This document shows positions 5,196-7,292 of a stretch of DNA of 7,292 nucleotides, one piece after another; position 1 is the first letter of the stretch; each line of letters begins with the position of its first letter. Location: NCBI GenBank assembly GCA_964596105.1, contig CAZQRT010000062.1:1-7292 (forward strand), written 5' to 3'. The notes beneath the pieces were generated by a model, which was not told the DNA's origin, did not search any database, and was given only the letters and a program-made list of their open reading frames with translations. A program made the position numbers and the translations under genes. The DNA comes from CAJUOR01 sp964596105 (GTDB lineage: Bacteria; Bacillota_I; Bacilli_A; Erysipelotrichales; Coprobacillaceae).

Positions 5196-6029
5196 ATGAT
5201 GAAAGTTGCAGTCATAATGGATTCAATGAAAGGCAGTATCTCCAGTTTAGACGCGGGAAAAACGGTTGCCCGCGGCATTCATGATGTTGATGAGAACGCG
5301 GAGGTCATCGTCAAAGGATTTGCTGACGGCGGCGAAGGAACCGTGGATGTTTTAGCGAAAAAGATCACCACCATCACGGTCCACGGGCCTTATCATGAAC
5401 TCACCAGCTGCCGCATCGGCATTTCTGATGATACCGCCATTATTGAAATGGCGGAGGCTTCCGGTTTAACCAAAAGCGCCCGAAGAGATGTGCAGCACGC
5501 TTCCACCTTCGGGGTCGGCGAGGCCATCAGCTACGCGCTGGACGCCGGCATCCGCCGCTTTGTCATCGGACTGGGCGGCAGCGCCACCAACGACGGCGGG
5601 CTGGGCATGCTGATGAGTTTAGGACTGAAAGCGGAATTCAAACATGATCATTTTAATATTTTAGAGCTTGAAAGCATAGACGCCAGCCGGCTTGATCCGC
5701 GCCTGAAAGAATGCACTTTCCTTTTAGCAAGCGATGTTACCAATCCTTTATGCGGGGAAAACGGCGCCTCCGCCATTTACGGTAAACANNNNNNNNNNNN
5801 NNNNNNNNNNNNNNNNNNNNNNNNNNNNNNNNNNNNNNNNNNNNNNNNNNNNNNNNNNNNNNNNNNNNNNNNNNNNNNNNNNNNNNNNGAAGCGGATCAG
5901 CTCGGCCTGACAGCGGTGTTCTCCATTCAGCTGAAACCGCAGTCTCTGGAAGAGGCGCTGCAGCCTGACGTAACCGAGGAGCAGATTCGCTTTGTTTCCC
6001 GCCAGATCTACCGTTTAATCACCTTATAA
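5196..6029 (+). CDS. glycerate kinase (GlxK/GarK family), interrupted by an assembly gap
   Basis: This enzyme phosphorylates glycerate with ATP, feeding it into lower glycolysis; whether the 2- or 3-phosphate is formed cannot be told here. AGGGAGG (5185-5191) serves two adjacent ATGs; the second (5199) gives the family-like start MKVAVIMDSMKGS. Typical motifs follow: DSMKGS, FADGGEGT, EMAEASGL, the GLGGSATNDGGLGML glycine-rich loop, and DVTNPLCGENGASAIYG just before the gap. After the gap, LTAVFSIQLKPQSLEEAL is the usual C-terminal segment. The visible parts total about 243 residues, while the family is usually near 375-380. The 100 N are therefore probably a placeholder for about 390-410 real bases, and no frame across the gap should be trusted. 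dnaX starts 16 bases after the stop and is probably co-transcribed. Confidence 0.9.
   Translation: MMKVAVIMDSMKGSISSLDAGKTVARGIHDVDENAEVIVKGFADGGEGTVDVLAKKITTITVHGPYHELTSCRIGISDDTAIIEMAEASGLTKSARRDVQHASTFGVGEAISYALDAGIRRFVIGLGGSATNDGGLGMLMSLGLKAEFKHDHFNILELESIDASRLDPRLKECTFLLASDVTNPLCGENGASAIYGKXXXXXXXXXXXXXXXXXXXXXXXXXXXXXXXXXXEADQLGLTAVFSIQLKPQSLEEALQPDVTEEQIRFVSRQIYRLITL
5789..5888. other. assembly gap of 100 N inside the glycerate kinase gene
   Basis: There are exactly 100 N, the conventional filler for a gap of unknown length. The flanking sequences encode the expected N-terminal two thirds and C-terminal end of a glycerate kinase in the right order and strand, so the scaffold join itself is sound. 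Confidence 0.98.
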
Positions 6030-6045
6030 GAGAGGAGGATGTTGA

Positions 6046-7292
6046 TTGGTCTACCGCGCACTATACCGGGCCTACAGGCCCCAGTCTTTCGCCATGGTCG
6101 CGGGGCAGAAGCACGTGACCAGGACCTTAAAAAACGCCATCCTGGAAGACCGGATCAGTCACGCCTACCTGTTCTGCGGACCGCGGGGAACAGGAAAAAC
6201 AAGCATCGCCAAGATTTTCGCCAAAGCGGTGAACTGTGAGCATCCTGTCAGCGGGGAGCCCTGCAATACCTGCCCTACCTGTCAGGCCATCACGAATGGC
6301 GATCATCCTGATATCATCGAAATTGACGCCGCCAGCAACAATGGCGTGAATGACGCCCGCGAGCTGATTGATAAAGTCCGCTATGCGCCGATGGCGGCTA
6401 AATATAAAGTTTATATTATCGACGAGGTTCACATGATGAGCCCGGAGGCTTTAAACGCCCTGTTGAAAACCCTGGAGGAACCGCCGGGCCACGTCATCTT
6501 CATCTTGGCAACCACCGAGCCGCACAAGATCCTTCCGACGATCATCTCGCGCTGCCAGCGCTTTGATTTTACCCGACTATCCAAAACGGATATTCTGGCC
6601 TATTTAAACATGGTCTTAAAGGAAGAAAAAGTAACCTATGAGAAAGAGGCCGCCGAACTGATCGCCACCCTGGCGGAAGGCGGCATGCGCGACGCCCTGA
6701 GCATACTCGAACAGTGCCTGGACTACAGCGGAAAAACCTTAACGCTGGAAGATGTCCGCACGGTTTTCGGCATTACCTCCTTGCAGGACAAAATCGAATT
6801 CATTCTACATCTGCTTCATCAGGATATGGGCACGGTCTTAAGAAAAGTAAGGCAGATGAATGAAAACGGGACCGACCTGAAACGCTTAACCGCGGAGCTG
6901 ATCGATATCTTAAAAGATGTCATCATTTATAAAAACACCGCCGATCCGGAACTGCTCACCATACTCGATGAGGAGCATCTTAAAGAGCTGGATCCCTTTA
7001 TCGCCAGCGATGAGTGCTTTAGCTTATTAGATGTGTTTTGCGACACTTTGAGGCAGTACCGGGACAACGGGGAAACCGCGATGATCTTCGAGATAGCGTG
7101 CCTGAAGATCTGCAGTCATAGCACGGCAACGGCTGATGTCGTGCAAGTACCGGAAACAGTTTCAGCAACGGCTATAGAAAATATCAACAAAGAACAGAAA
7201 GCACCGGAATCAGTTGCAGACATTGTTACCGGGCCAACACCGCCAGTTCCGGAACCCGAAACAGACATTGATACCAGGCCGATCCAGGAAAC
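6046..7292 (+). CDS. dnaX: DNA polymerase III gamma/tau subunit DnaX, 3' end outside window
   Basis: This is the clamp-loader ATPase subunit that loads the sliding clamp and holds the replisome together. The start is TTG at 6046, 7 bases after AGGAGG (6033-6038). The codon just before it is an in-frame TGA (6043-6045), so no upstream start is possible. Residues visible: 415. The N-terminal ALYRAYRPQSF (5-15) is typical. The Walker A motif is GPRGTGKTS (45-53). The zinc-binding cysteines are C64, C73, C76 and C79. Walker B is YIIDEVHMM (123-131). Sensor 1 is LATTEPHK (154-161), and SRC at 168-170 carries the arginine finger. Sensor 2 is GGMRDALS (212-219). From about residue 360 the chain becomes low-complexity, rich in Pro, Glu, Thr and Val, the linker toward the tau-specific region. 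The rest is beyond the window, so whether a gamma-producing frameshift exists cannot be judged. Confidence 0.97.
   Translation, partial: MVYRALYRAYRPQSFAMVAGQKHVTRTLKNAILEDRISHAYLFCGPRGTGKTSIAKIFAKAVNCEHPVSGEPCNTCPTCQAITNGDHPDIIEIDAASNNGVNDARELIDKVRYAPMAAKYKVYIIDEVHMMSPEALNALLKTLEEPPGHVIFILATTEPHKILPTIISRCQRFDFTRLSKTDILAYLNMVLKEEKVTYEKEAAELIATLAEGGMRDALSILEQCLDYSGKTLTLEDVRTVFGITSLQDKIEFILHLLHQDMGTVLRKVRQMNENGTDLKRLTAELIDILKDVIIYKNTADPELLTILDEEHLKELDPFIASDECFSLLDVFCDTLRQYRDNGETAMIFEIACLKICSHSTATADVVQVPETVSATAIENINKEQKAPESVADIVTGPTPPVPEPETDIDTRPIQE

Noticed and set aside
6112..6117. CACGTG palindrome in dnaX.
   Set aside because: Only the six-base core is present; the flanks do not match parS.
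6039..6239. Open frame starting at the ATG near the dnaX start.
   Set aside because: It is a shifted shadow of the dnaX coding sequence; the dnaX frame carries the Walker A motif and zinc-finger residues.

Overview
The window looks like part of the chromosome, close to the replication origin, of a low-to-moderate GC Firmicute. It most resembles an Erysipelotrichia-type lineage. This placement is inferred from four things: a serine T-box in front of serS, strong AGGAGG-type ribosome binding sites, a short SRP RNA without an Alu domain, and the serS - tadA / SRP RNA - dnaX neighbourhood, which also lies near oriC in Bacillus subtilis. TGA works as a stop codon and TGG as Trp, so the genetic code is the standard bacterial one. 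A run of exactly 100 N at 5789-5888 shows that this is a scaffolded draft assembly.

Layout. (1) 1-1069, minus strand, running off the left edge: a long open frame that reads as an IS1634-type transposase from which the catalytic segments are missing, without loss of frame. (2) 1133-1390: promoter and T-box leader (specifier UCC) of serS. The stem III hairpin of this leader contains a perfect 16-base match to the parS consensus bound by ParB/Spo0J. (3) 1411-2688: serS. (4) 2756-4524: a two-gene unit, namely a DUF1593 (nucleoside-hydrolase-like, Sde182-like) protein and a small XRE-type helix-turn-helix protein, ended by a strong terminator. (5) 4566-5158: SRP RNA followed at once by tadA, then a terminator. 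(6) 5173 onward: glycerate kinase, interrupted by the assembly gap, then dnaX from a TTG start, running off the right edge.

How it fits together. serS, SRP RNA, tadA and dnaX are translation, secretion and replication housekeeping genes. The T-box ties serS expression to uncharged tRNA-Ser. The DUF1593/HTH pair and the glycerate kinase look like metabolic genes inserted into this conserved block, and a CcpA cre-like sequence overlaps the -10 box of the DUF1593 gene. The most striking point is the parS palindrome inside the serS riboswitch: one stretch of DNA appears to serve both chromosome segregation (as DNA) and amino-acid sensing (as RNA).
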